The notes under the pieces: model-generated | Seen by the model: only the letters and a program-made list of their open reading frames with translations | What the model was told of the DNA's origin: nothing | Databases searched by the model: none | Shown here: positions 16,727 through 28,516 of the stretch, piece after piece | Layout: each line of letters opens with the position of its first letter | How positions within the stretch are numbered: position 1 is the first letter of the stretch | Assembly (NCBI RefSeq): GCF_900496965.1 | Contig: NZ_UFQB01000018.1 | Location: forward strand, 62,001 to 126,000 | Direction of reading: 5' to 3' | DNA from: Achromobacter agilis | GTDB lineage: Bacteria; Pseudomonadota; Gammaproteobacteria; Burkholderiales; Burkholderiaceae_B | DNA length: 64,000 bases | Program-made: the position numbers and the translations under genes

Positions 16727-17215
16727 ATGCCCGCCGCCCGTTTCGAATCCAAGGTCCTGTCCCGCGACGAATGCGTCGCCGCCGTCGCTGCCGGCCGCTA
16801 TCCGCGGCCGCTGGTGTTCACCAATGGCGTCTTCGACATCCTGCATCGGGGCCACGCGACCTACTTGGACCAGGCGGCCCAACTGGGCGCGACCCTCGTG
16901 GTGGCGGTGAACACCGACGAATCGGTGCGCCGGCTGGGCAAGGGTGCCGAGCGCCCGCTGAACCGCATGGAAGACCGTGCCGCCTTGCTGGCCGCGCTGG
17001 GCTGCGTGACGCTCGTCACGTCCTTCCACGAAGACACGCCCGAGGCGCTGATCGCGCAGCTCAAGCCGGACATGATCGTCAAGGGCGGCGACTACGACAT
17101 GGAGAAACTGCCCGAAACCGCCCTGGTCAAGACCTGGGGCGGACGCGCCGTGGCGATTCCCTTCGAGTTCGAACGCTCCACCACCGCCCTCGTGAGGAAA
17201 ATACAAGGCACCTAG
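16727..17215 (+). CDS. rfaE2: D-glycero-beta-D-manno-heptose 1-phosphate adenylyltransferase
   Basis: This 162-residue nucleotidyltransferase is the stand-alone adenylyltransferase half of HldE. It converts heptose-1-phosphate to ADP-heptose for the inner core of lipopolysaccharide. The cytidylyltransferase-fold signature HxGH is present as HRGH at 40-43 (after FTNGVFDIL), as are IVKGGDYD and the C-terminal STTALVRKI. In many beta-proteobacteria the kinase and transferase are separate genes, as here. Its TAG stop shares the palindrome CTAG with the stop codon of the convergent tolC gene. Confidence 0.93.
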   Translation: MPAARFESKVLSRDECVAAVAAGRYPRPLVFTNGVFDILHRGHATYLDQAAQLGATLVVAVNTDESVRRLGKGAERPLNRMEDRAALLAALGCVTLVTSFHEDTPEALIAQLKPDMIVKGGDYDMEKLPETALVKTWGGRAVAIPFEFERSTTALVRKIQGT

Positions 17216-18552
17216 CGCGGCTCGCGCAGCAGGCGGTTGATCGCTTCCAGGTCCGCTTCCGCCAGGATGCCGCTCGTGGCTTTCAGGCGCAGGCTGGCCA
17301 GCACCGTGCTGTAGCGCGCCAGCGCCAGGTCGCGCTGGGTGGCGTAGAGCTGCTGCTGGGCGTTGAGCACGTCCAGGTTGATGCGCACGCCGACCTCGTA
17401 GCCGGTGCGGTTGGCCTCCACCGCGGCGCGGCTGGATTTCTCGCCCGCTTCCAGGGCTTGGATACGCGCCAGGCCGCTGGTGACGCCGGTGTAGTACTGG
17501 CGCGCGGCCTGCACGGCCTGGCGGCGCGCCGCCTCGTAGTCGTGGCGCGCCTTCTGCTCCAGCTGCACTTTCTCGGTCACCTGCGACGACACGCCGCCGC
17601 CCGAATACAGCGGAATCGACAGCACGACGCCGACGGTATTGTCGATGGGCTTGCCCGGCGCGGCGTTGCGCATGACGGCGTCGCTGGCGCTGCCGCTGGT
17701 GGCCCGCAGGTTCAGCGTGGGATAGTGGCCGCTCTTGGCGATCTGGATTTCACGGCCGGCGATGCGGGTCAGCAGCTGGGCGCGCAGCACGTCCAGGCTG
17801 GAGGCTTCCGCCTGGTTGCTCCAGTCGGCGACGCGGGCGGGTTGCGGGGCGGGCAGCTGCACGCCGTAGGGCAGTTCGGACAGCGCGCCGGGGGGCGTGC
17901 CGATGATCTTGGCCAACTCGTCGCGGCGCACTTCCAGGTCGTTCTGCAGGCGCAGCTCCTGGGCCACGACCAGGTCGTAGCGCGCCTGGGCCTCGTAGGT
18001 GTCGGTGATGGTGGCGTTGCCCAGCTCGAAGTTGCGCTTGGCGGACTCCAGTTGGCCGGCCACGGCGGCCTTTTCGGCCTCGGTGGCGGTCAGCGTGTCC
18101 TGGGCGTAGAGCACGTTGAAGTAGGCATCGGCCACGCGCAGCAGCAGGTCCTGGTAGGCCTGCTGCAGTTGCACTTCCACGTCGGCCACGACCAGCTTGG
18201 ATTGTTCGTAGTTCTGCCAGCGGCCCCAGTCGAAGAGGGGCTGGGTGAGGGACAGGTCCCAGACGCCGCGTCCGCCGCTGTAGGCGATGCCCATGCCGCG
18301 GGTGCTGCGGGTTTCCTGGTAAGCCCCGCCGGCCTCGGCGGAAATCAGGGGAAGGAGCAGGGAGCGTGCCTGGGGTTCTTTTTCCAGGCCGGCACGGTAG
18401 TTGGCCCGCGCGGCGGCGTAGAGCGGGTCATTGCCCAGCGCCTCCTGCCAGACCTGGATCAGGTTCTGCGCCTGGACGGGCGACGGACCGACGCTTGCGG
18501 CGCAGGTGAATACCAATAAAGCCGTAAGCAATCGGACGCGCATGATTTTCAA
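17212..18552 (-). CDS. tolC: TolC-family outer-membrane channel
   Basis: This 446-residue protein has a signal peptide (MKIMRVRLLTALLVFTCAAS, cleaved near VQA) and two long alpha-helical repeats with the OEP/TolC pattern, including YEVGVRINLDVLNAQQQLY near the end, a hallmark of TolC proper. It forms the trimeric outer-membrane tunnel used by type I secretion and drug efflux systems. It lies 70 bases downstream of pcm, the usual order in this group, and its stop codon overlaps that of the convergent heptose adenylyltransferase gene. The operon's own efflux partners are not here. Confidence 0.92.
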   Translation of the reverse strand: MKIMRVRLLTALLVFTCAASVGPSPVQAQNLIQVWQEALGNDPLYAAARANYRAGLEKEPQARSLLLPLISAEAGGAYQETRSTRGMGIAYSGGRGVWDLSLTQPLFDWGRWQNYEQSKLVVADVEVQLQQAYQDLLLRVADAYFNVLYAQDTLTATEAEKAAVAGQLESAKRNFELGNATITDTYEAQARYDLVVAQELRLQNDLEVRRDELAKIIGTPPGALSELPYGVQLPAPQPARVADWSNQAEASSLDVLRAQLLTRIAGREIQIAKSGHYPTLNLRATSGSASDAVMRNAAPGKPIDNTVGVVLSIPLYSGGGVSSQVTEKVQLEQKARHDYEAARRQAVQAARQYYTGVTSGLARIQALEAGEKSSRAAVEANRTGYEVGVRINLDVLNAQQQLYATQRDLALARYSTVLASLRLKATSGILAEADLEAINRLLREPR

Positions 18553-18622
18553 CGATACGCCGGGCCGCCCGGGGCGCCGTCAACCCTGCGAAGGCGCGGA
18601 CGCGGGGCGGCAGGGTTGGGAC

Positions 18623-19303
18623 TCAGAACTTGAACTGCGACACCGTGACGCCGCGCAGCGGCTTGATGACCGTTTCGAACAGGTTCACCGTTTCGAAGCT
18701 GGCCGCGGTGGTGCGGGTGATGCGACAGGCGGTCATGACGGGCGCCTGGCCGACGACGACGACCAGGCGGCCACCCACGCGCAACTGGTACTTCAGCGCG
18801 TCTGGCACCGTCGGCACGGAACCCGTGACGAGGATGGCGTCGTATTCGGTGGAGCCCCAGCCGTTGCGGGCATCGCCGGTTTCGACCTTGACGTTGGTGA
18901 CGTTGTTCATTTGCAGGTTCTGCTGCGCGAACGTCACCAGGCGGCTGTCGATCTCGACCGACGTGACCTGTTGCGCCAGGTAGCCCAGCAGCGCGGCCTG
19001 GTAGCCGGAGCCGGTGCCGATCTCCAGCACGCAGTCGGACTTGGTCAGCAGCAGCTCTTGCGCCAGGCGGGCTTCTACCTTGGGCGCGAGCATGGTTTGG
19101 CGCGTATTGACCGCGTTGATTTCAAGCGGCAGTTCCAGATCGGAAAACGCCATCGCGCGCAGGGCCGGCGGAACGAATTGTTCGCGGCGCACATCGAACA
19201 GCGCTTGCAGCACGTTGGCGTCCAGAACATCCCAGGGGCGGATCTGCTGTTCCACCATGTTGAAGCGGGCTTGTTCTACGTCGGGCAAGGTCGAAGCGTT
19301 CAT
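18623..19303 (-). CDS. pcm: Protein-L-isoaspartate O-methyltransferase family protein
   Basis: This protein has 226 residues from the ATG at 19303; a TTG nine codons upstream is a weaker alternative. The SAM-binding motif EIGTGSGYQAALL and the segment QQIRPWDVLD match the PCMT family, which repairs isoaspartyl residues in aged proteins. The N-terminal active-site loop differs from the classical Pcm, as is common for the copies located upstream of tolC, so repair activity is less certain than the fold. It precedes tolC on the same strand. Confidence 0.85.
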   Translation of the reverse strand: MNASTLPDVEQARFNMVEQQIRPWDVLDANVLQALFDVRREQFVPPALRAMAFSDLELPLEINAVNTRQTMLAPKVEARLAQELLLTKSDCVLEIGTGSGYQAALLGYLAQQVTSVEIDSRLVTFAQQNLQMNNVTNVKVETGDARNGWGSTEYDAILVTGSVPTVPDALKYQLRVGGRLVVVVGQAPVMTACRITRTTAASFETVNLFETVIKPLRGVTVSQFKF

Positions 19304-19404
19304 GACGGTCAGAAAAAACAGAGGAATCAACTGAGCATTGTACCGATTCGTAGCGTACTGTGACGCCCCGGCCCGCCGAGAGGTGTTTCAGCCGCCGTTC
19401 GGGC

Positions 19405-20247
19405 CTACCACCAGGCGTGGAAGTGGTGGACGGGCCCGTGGCCGGAACCGACCGACAGGCGCTCCGCGTGGCGGATGGCCTCGGTCAGGTAGGCCTTGGC
19501 GCGGCGCGCGGCCTCTGGTACGTCCCCGGTTTGTGGCAGCAGCGCGGCCAGCGCCGCGGAAAGCGTGCAGCCGGTGCCGTGGGTATTGACCGTGGCAATG
19601 CGGTGGCCGGGCAATTCGATCATCCGGTCGCCGTCGTGCAGCAAATCGATGGTGTCGTTGCCGGGCAGGTGGCCGCCCTTGACGAGCACCCAGCGTTCGC
19701 CGGAATGGGCCAGTTTGTTGCGCAGCCGCTCGGCCACGCGCCGCATTTCCTTGACGGTCTCGACCGGCCGTTCCTCCAGCAGCACGCCGGCTTCGGGCAG
19801 GTTGGGCGTCAGCAGGGTGGCCTGCGGCAGCAGGGCCTCGCGCATCGCGCCCACGGCGTTGCGCTCCAGCAGCAGGTCGCCGCTCTTGGCCACCATGACC
19901 GGGTCCAGCACCACGTGGGCCGGGGTCCATTTGGCCAGCTTTTCGGCCACGACCTGGATCACTGGGTGCTGGCCCAGCATGCCGATTTTGACGGCGTCGA
20001 TGCGCACGTCTTCGAACAGCGTGTCGATCTGCTGGCCGACGAAGGCGGGCGGCACCGCCGAAATGCCGGTGACGCCGCGCGTATTCTGCGCGGTCAGCGC
20101 CGCGATGACGGAGCAGCCATAGGCGCCCAGGGCGCTCATGGCCTTTACGTCGGCCAGGATGCCGGCGCCGCCGGAAGGGTCGACCCCGGCGATCGTCAGT
20201 GCGTTGGGAATGGGGCGGCCGCTGGCGGCCGGCGCGCGCGAGCTCAT
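19405..20247 (-). CDS. thiD: Hydroxymethylpyrimidine/phosphomethylpyrimidine kinase
   Basis: This 280-residue ribokinase-fold enzyme phosphorylates hydroxymethylpyrimidine and its monophosphate in thiamine synthesis. The N-terminal [20 protein letters not shown], the internal [10 protein letters not shown] and the C-terminal anion-hole motif [13 protein letters not shown] are all present. Its ATG overlaps the thiG stop by 4 bases (ATGA), so the two are translationally coupled. The frame is open further upstream inside thiG, but that part has no relation to the family. Confidence 0.95.
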   Translation of the reverse strand: MSSRAPAASGRPIPNALTIAGVDPSGGAGILADVKAMSALGAYGCSVIAALTAQNTRGVTGISAVPPAFVGQQIDTLFEDVRIDAVKIGMLGQHPVIQVVAEKLAKWTPAHVVLDPVMVAKSGDLLLERNAVGAMREALLPQATLLTPNLPEAGVLLEERPVETVKEMRRVAERLRNKLAHSGERWVLVKGGHLPGNDTIDLLHDGDRMIELPGHRIATVNTHGTGCTLSAALAALLPQTGDVPEAARRAKAYLTEAIRHAERLSVGSGHGPVHHFHAWW

Positions 20248-21059
20248 TTGGCGCCACCGCTGGCCGGACCGGCGGTGATCAGGCCTTCGGTGGGCGAGCT
20301 GGGCGCGCCGCTGTACAGCTTTTTGGGCATGCGGCCGGCCAGGAAGGCTTCGCGGCCGGCTTCCACGCCTTTCTTCATGGCGCTGGCCATCAGGATGGGA
20401 TCGCGCGCGCCAGCGATGGCGGTGTTCATCAGGACGGCGTCGCAGCCCAATTCCATGGCGATGGCGGCGTCCGACGCGGTGCCCACGCCGGCGTCCACCA
20501 CGATCGGCACGCGGGCCTGGTCGATGATGAGGCGCAGGTTCCAGGGGTTCAGGATACCCATGCCCGAGCCGATCAGCGAGGCCAGCGGCATTACGGCCAC
20601 GGCGCCCAGGTCTTCCAGCATGCGGCACTGGATGGGATCGTCGGTGCAATACACCATGACCTTGAAGCCGTCGTCTACCAGCGTCTTGGTGGCTTTGAGC
20701 GTTTCGGGCATGTTGGGGAACAGGGTGTGCGGGTCTCCCAGCACTTCCAGCTTCACCAGATCATGGCCGTCCAGCAATTCGCGCGCCAGGCGCAGCGTGC
20801 GCACGGCGTCGTCGGCGCTGTAGCAGCCGGCGGTGTTGGGCAGCAGCGTGAACTTTGACGGCGGGACGTAGTCCAGCAGGTTCGGTTCGCCGGGGTTCTG
20901 GCCGATATTGGTGCGGCGGATCGCGACGGTGACGATCTCGGTGCCGCTGGCGTCCAGCGCCGCGCGGGTCTGTTCGAAGTCCTTGTACTTGCCTGTGCCG
21001 ACGAGCAGGCGCGACGAGTAGGCGTGGCCGGCGATGGTGAGCGTGTCTTGAGTGGTCAT
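20244..21059 (-). CDS. thiG: Thiazole synthase ThiG
   Basis: This 271-residue TIM-barrel enzyme forms the thiazole phosphate ring of thiamine from DXP, dehydroglycine and the ThiS thiocarboxylate. The Schiff-base lysine K103 (LVKLEVLGD), the phosphate-binding [13 protein letters not shown] and the C-terminal [11 protein letters not shown] match the family. No thiS gene, which often precedes thiG, is found in the 150 bases upstream, so the sulfur carrier must be encoded elsewhere. thiD follows with a 4-base overlap. Confidence 0.96.
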   Translation of the reverse strand: MTTQDTLTIAGHAYSSRLLVGTGKYKDFEQTRAALDASGTEIVTVAIRRTNIGQNPGEPNLLDYVPPSKFTLLPNTAGCYSADDAVRTLRLARELLDGHDLVKLEVLGDPHTLFPNMPETLKATKTLVDDGFKVMVYCTDDPIQCRMLEDLGAVAVMPLASLIGSGMGILNPWNLRLIIDQARVPIVVDAGVGTASDAAIAMELGCDAVLMNTAIAGARDPILMASAMKKGVEAGREAFLAGRMPKKLYSGAPSSPTEGLITAGPASGGAK

Positions 21060-21209
21060 GGCGGTGTTTCAAAGGGCGGGTGCGCACGATGCGAGGCCCG
21101 CGGGGACTGGCGTATCGCTGCACGAATGATAAAGCACGACGCCGATCGGCAAACTGGTCCGGCGGAATGCTGCGTTCCACTAATTGAAGATAGTGGCATG
21201 GCGGCCGGA

Positions 21210-22142
21210 TCAGCCGCGCAGGCGGTCCAGGTCGGCGCAGAGCGTTTCGGCCGCGTCCAGCAGCCGCGGCCCGGGGCGGTACAGCGCGTCCGCATCGATC
21301 CCGTAGACGTGGCCCTGGCGGGCGGCGGGCAGGCCGAGCGCCTGCCAAGCGGCGAGGTTTCTCGGCGTGTCTTCGGGCCGGCTCACCCCCGCCAGCACGG
21401 CCTCGGGGCGGGCGGCCAGCACGCTCTCCAGCGTGACCTGCGGGGCCACGACGGGCGCCTGGCCGAAGACGTTGACGCCGCCGCAGGCGCGCAGGGCGTC
21501 GCTGACGATGCTGGAGTCGTTCAGCGTGAAGATGGGATCCAGGCCGGCCTGGACGAACACGCGCACCGGCCGGCGGCCGGCGTAGCGCGCCGTCAGGGCG
21601 TCCAGCCGGGCGCGCAGGGCCTGCGCGGCGGCCCGCGCCTGGGGTTCGGTGCCGAACAGGATCCCCATGCGCTCCACGGCGTCGGGAATGGCCGCCAGCG
21701 TCAGCGGATCGCTGTAGAAGACCGGCACGTCCAGCTTGTCCATGACGCGGACCAGCGGCTCGGCGGGGGCCGCCTGCCAGGCGATCAGCAGGTCGGGGCG
21801 GGCGGCGGCCACGCGCTCCGGATCGGGCTGGGTGCCGTCGCCGATGACCGGCAGGCGGCGGGCGGCGGGCGGATAGTCGCTGCCGCGAATGGTGGCGATG
21901 AGGTAGTCGCCCGCGCCGGCCGCATAGACGAGCTCGGTGGCGTGGGGCGCCAAGGTGATCGCGCGCCGGGCGGGCGCCCGCAGGACGACTTCGCGGTTGC
22001 GGTCGTCCAGGACCCGGATGCCGGCGCCGGCGGCCAGGTCGGCCGCAGCCTGGCCCGCCGCGGCCGAGCCCGCGGCCAGCAGCATGCCCAGGGCCAGGAA
22101 CAGCCCCGGAGCGATGCGAGGGTAGGCGCGTGCGGGTGTCAT
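21210..22142 (-). CDS. btuF: Cobalamin ABC-transporter periplasmic binding protein BtuF-like
   Basis: This 310-residue protein has a signal peptide (cleavage near residue 29, after AGSAAA) and the helical-backbone metal-receptor fold of class III binding proteins. Recognisable segments are RAITLAPHATELVYAAGAGD, then VIGDGTQPDPERVAAARPDL and the C-terminal PGPRLLDAAETLC. Such proteins deliver B12 or siderophores to an inner-membrane BtuCD-like permease. Its location 53 bases after btuB, behind a cobalamin riboswitch, favours B12. No btuC or btuD lies in the window, so the permease genes are elsewhere. Confidence 0.85.
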   Translation of the reverse strand: MTPARAYPRIAPGLFLALGMLLAAGSAAAGQAAADLAAGAGIRVLDDRNREVVLRAPARRAITLAPHATELVYAAGAGDYLIATIRGSDYPPAARRLPVIGDGTQPDPERVAAARPDLLIAWQAAPAEPLVRVMDKLDVPVFYSDPLTLAAIPDAVERMGILFGTEPQARAAAQALRARLDALTARYAGRRPVRVFVQAGLDPIFTLNDSSIVSDALRACGGVNVFGQAPVVAPQVTLESVLAARPEAVLAGVSRPEDTPRNLAAWQALGLPAARQGHVYGIDADALYRPGPRLLDAAETLCADLDRLRG

Positions 22143-22195
22143 GCCGGAAGCCGATGCGGTCTACGGAGAACGCCGACTATATCGGATGTCCGCAA

Positions 22196-24241
22196 TCAAT
22201 AGCGCAGCGTGAGCGACGCATAGAAGTTGCGGCCCGGCGCGGGGTACAGGCTGTAGTTGGCGACGGGGCCCAGCATCTCGAACGACGCGTTGCCGCCGCG
22301 GATGCCGTAGGTGGCGTACTGGCGGTCGAAGATGTTGTTCACGCCGATGGCGCCTTCGATGTTGCGCGTGAACTTGTAGGCCACCTTGGTGTTGAACAGC
22401 ACGTAGGCATCCAGTTCCTTGGCGAACTGGTTGGCCTGGTCGTTGTCCATGCGCGACTTGCCCACGTACTGCGCCGTCACGTTCCACAGGAACGCGTCGG
22501 TGGGGCGCCAGGTCACGCCGGCGTTGGCCAGCCACTTGGGCGCCAGCGGCACGGTCTTGCCGGCCAGATCCACGCCGGCGTAGGTGCCGGAGCGGAATTG
22601 CGCTTCCATCCAGGTCAGGTTCGCGTCCAGCGCCAGGCTGCTGGACAGGGCGGTGTGGCCTTCCAGCTCGATGCCCTGGCGGCGGGTCGGGTCCAGGTTG
22701 GTGTTGGCGCCGGTGCCGGGGCCCCACATGCCGTCGGCCAGCGGGTTGTACTGGATCTCGTTGGTCAGGTCATAGCGGAAGTACGACAGGCGGGCGCTGT
22801 TTTCGGCCGATTGCCAAGTCACGCCGATTTCCTTGTCGGTGGAAGTCTGCGGGGCCAGCGGCGTCTGAACCGACAGCAGTTCGTCGGCATTGGGCAGGCG
22901 GAAGCTGCGGCCGACCTTCCCGTACACACCGAAGCCGGAGGGCAGGTCCTGGCGCACGCCCAGCTGCCAGGCGGTCAGGTGGTTGCTGCGGTCGGAGGCG
23001 GTGCCCGAGCCGGAAATCACGTCCAGGTCGTCGGACGCGTACTGGCGGCGCACGCCGGCCGTCACGTAGGTGCTGTCGGTGGCGCGGACCTGGCCTTCGG
23101 CGAACAGGCCGTACTGGTGCTGGCGCGATTGCCACTTCGACGGCTGGAAGTCGTAGTAGGCATTCTGGTTGGCGGTGGTCTTGGCTTCCTGGCCGTCGGC
23201 CCCGAAGACGAGGCTGTGGCCGCCTTCGATCGGCAGGCGGTAGCGCACGCTGGCGATATTCTCTTCCAGCTTCTGGTCGCGCAGGATGTCGCCGAAACCG
23301 TCGTAGGACAGGCCGTTCAGCTTCTTTTCGCGGGTCGACAGGTCGGCGTACAGCGTGCCGACGCCGATCGCCTGTTCCAGTTGCAGGCCGAAGGTGGTGG
23401 TCGTGGTTTTGACGAAGTCGACGTCGTTTTTCGAACCGCGCGGATCGTCCTGGTACTCGTTCACGCCGGTGGTCGGGTTGATCGAGCGCGGGCCGGGCAG
23501 CTCCAGCTTCTGCGTCGTGGTGCGGCCGTACAGGCGGATCGAGCCGTCGTCGTGGCGGAAGGTGATGCCGCCGCCGCCGCCTTCGCGGCGCTCGCCGCTG
23601 TGGTCGCGGTAGCCGTCGGTGTGCAGCGACTGCATGTAGGCATCCACGCCCACTTTTTCATTGTTCAGGGCCACGGCGGCGTCGTACTGGCGCAGGCCGT
23701 AGCTGCCGAAGGTGGCCGTCGCGCGGGCGGTTACCGGCTCCTTGGCGAAGTCCTTGCGGGTGATGATGTTGATCACGCCGCCGGTCGTGCCGCCGCCGTA
23801 CTGGACGGAGCCGCTGCCGCGCACGATCTCGATGCGCTCGACCTGGTCCAGCGGCACCACGCCCAGGCTGGGCGCGGACAGATCGTTGGTGTTCTGCTTG
23901 ACGCCGTCGATCAGGATCAGCGTATTGCTGGCGCCGGTGATGCCGAAACCGCGCAAGTCCACGATGGCGTTGTCGCTGGAGCCGGTGGTGTTGACCAGGT
24001 GGATGCCCGCCTGCGTCGACAGCAGGTCCTGCATGGTGCGGGCGCTGCTGGCCTCGATGTCCTGGGCGGTGATGACCGAGATGGATACCGGCAGCGTGCG
24101 GCCGTCGGTCGGCACGCGCTGGGCGGTGACGGTGACGGCGTCGAGCTGGGGAGTGGAGGAGGCAGCTTGCTGGGCGGCGGCGAGGGCCGGGGCGGAGCAG
24201 AGCAGGGCGCCGGCATAGCGCCGGATGGAGCGGGTTTTCAT
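22196..24241 (-). CDS. btuB: TonB-dependent cobalamin receptor BtuB
   Basis: This 681-residue outer-membrane receptor has a signal peptide (about 1-24), a TonB box (LDAVTVTAQRVP), a plug domain (IEASSARTMQDLLSTQAG, then VERIEIVRGSGSVQYG) and a 22-strand-type barrel ending in LRY, with the final aromatic residue needed for barrel insertion. The plug lacks an STN signalling domain. A cobalamin riboswitch on the same strand ends about 113 bases upstream, which makes B12 the most likely substrate. GAGG lies 9 bases upstream of the ATG. btuF follows in the same unit. Confidence 0.93.
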   Translation of the reverse strand: MKTRSIRRYAGALLCSAPALAAAQQAASSTPQLDAVTVTAQRVPTDGRTLPVSISVITAQDIEASSARTMQDLLSTQAGIHLVNTTGSSDNAIVDLRGFGITGASNTLILIDGVKQNTNDLSAPSLGVVPLDQVERIEIVRGSGSVQYGGGTTGGVINIITRKDFAKEPVTARATATFGSYGLRQYDAAVALNNEKVGVDAYMQSLHTDGYRDHSGERREGGGGGITFRHDDGSIRLYGRTTTQKLELPGPRSINPTTGVNEYQDDPRGSKNDVDFVKTTTTTFGLQLEQAIGVGTLYADLSTREKKLNGLSYDGFGDILRDQKLEENIASVRYRLPIEGGHSLVFGADGQEAKTTANQNAYYDFQPSKWQSRQHQYGLFAEGQVRATDSTYVTAGVRRQYASDDLDVISGSGTASDRSNHLTAWQLGVRQDLPSGFGVYGKVGRSFRLPNADELLSVQTPLAPQTSTDKEIGVTWQSAENSARLSYFRYDLTNEIQYNPLADGMWGPGTGANTNLDPTRRQGIELEGHTALSSSLALDANLTWMEAQFRSGTYAGVDLAGKTVPLAPKWLANAGVTWRPTDAFLWNVTAQYVGKSRMDNDQANQFAKELDAYVLFNTKVAYKFTRNIEGAIGVNNIFDRQYATYGIRGGNASFEMLGPVANYSLYPAPGRNFYASLTLRY

Positions 24242-24354
24242 CTACGTAACCTCGATACGACCCGCGACCCCGCAGGCCATGCACGATGGAGAGGACGTCC
24301 TCGCCGCGGCGGGCCGGTGAGGGCCTGGCGGCAATGCATGGACTTCCTGGCGAT

Positions 24355-24559
24355 CGAACTGGCCGGTATCGGGCTGCCATGGGCGCGTCGCGCGCATGGG
24401 GACCGTTGCGGGGGCAGCACAGGCTGGAGCCGGGGGGGGGGGGGCGCCTTGTGGGGCCCTGCCGTCCTGCGGACATCTTCCTGTTTCCCGTTTACCTTTC
24501 GCACGCGGCCTGCAAGTGTTGCGTTCTTGCATGCGCTCTGCGCCGAAAGCACCGGTTCG
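24355..24559 (-). ncRNA. Cobalamin (adenosylcobalamin) riboswitch upstream of btuB
   Basis: Read on the minus strand, the conserved pieces occur in order: CCGGTGC near the 5' end, GTAAACGGGAAACAGG, GCTGCCCCCGCAACGG, and the B12 box AGCCCGATACCGGCC near the 3' end. CGAAC (24555-24559) can pair with GTTCG (24355-24359) as helix P1. ACAGG (24480-24484) pairs with CCTGT (24419-24423) and encloses an unusually long 55-base extension holding a C13 run. High cobalamin is expected to shut off btuB-btuF expression. The element occupies the middle of the 445-base gap between btuB and metH. Confidence 0.88.
24432..24444. repeat. Homopolymer of 13 G (C13 in the btuB leader RNA)
   Basis: An uninterrupted run of 13 G on the plus strand lies in the peripheral extension of the riboswitch. 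Runs of this length are prone to slipped-strand mispairing and, in Bordetella, poly-C tracts are known to phase-vary promoters and genes. It is equally a place where sequencing or assembly can miscount. Confidence 0.95.
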
Positions 24560-24686
24560 GGGCCGAAACTGTATCACCGGGAGGCGCGAACTAGCCCATT
24601 TTGTTACGATCAGGGCTTGTTTTTCCGGCGTTTTTCGCTTTTTAGCCACACTGCGCCGCCGTTGCCAACTCCATCCGGACCTGCCC
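24560..24686 (+). other. metH leader region
   Basis: These 127 bases lie between the 5' end of the btuB riboswitch and the metH start. They are less GC-rich than the surroundings, with T runs (TTGTTTTTCC, TTTTTCGCTTTTT), and should hold the divergent metH and btuB promoters. I could not identify a SAH, SAM or second cobalamin riboswitch for metH. The other part of the gap, 24242-24354, is btuB 5' leader with no further element that I can support. Confidence 0.4.
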
Positions 24687-28460
<3,774 letters not shown>

Positions 28461-28477
28461 ACGGGGCGCAAGGCAAG

Positions 28478-28506
28478 GCCGGCCCCCTCGGGCCGGCTTT
28501 TCTTTT
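28478..28506 (+). terminator. Intrinsic terminator after metH
   Basis: A perfect 8-bp stem GCCGGCCC/GGGCCGGC with a CCTC loop is followed by TTTTCTTTT, 17 bases past the metH stop. The convergent amidase gene ends 10 bases further on. Confidence 0.92.
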
Positions 28507-28516
28507 GCGAAGGGCG

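Noticed and set aside
24396..24686. 97-codon N-terminal extension of metH
   Set aside because: This segment is antisense to the btuB riboswitch and includes the 13-G run. The MetH family starts near 24687, and the resulting length of 1257 residues is normal.
24560..24686. SAH or SAM riboswitch upstream of metH
   Set aside because: I looked for the conserved SAH-riboswitch blocks on the plus strand and did not find them in order.
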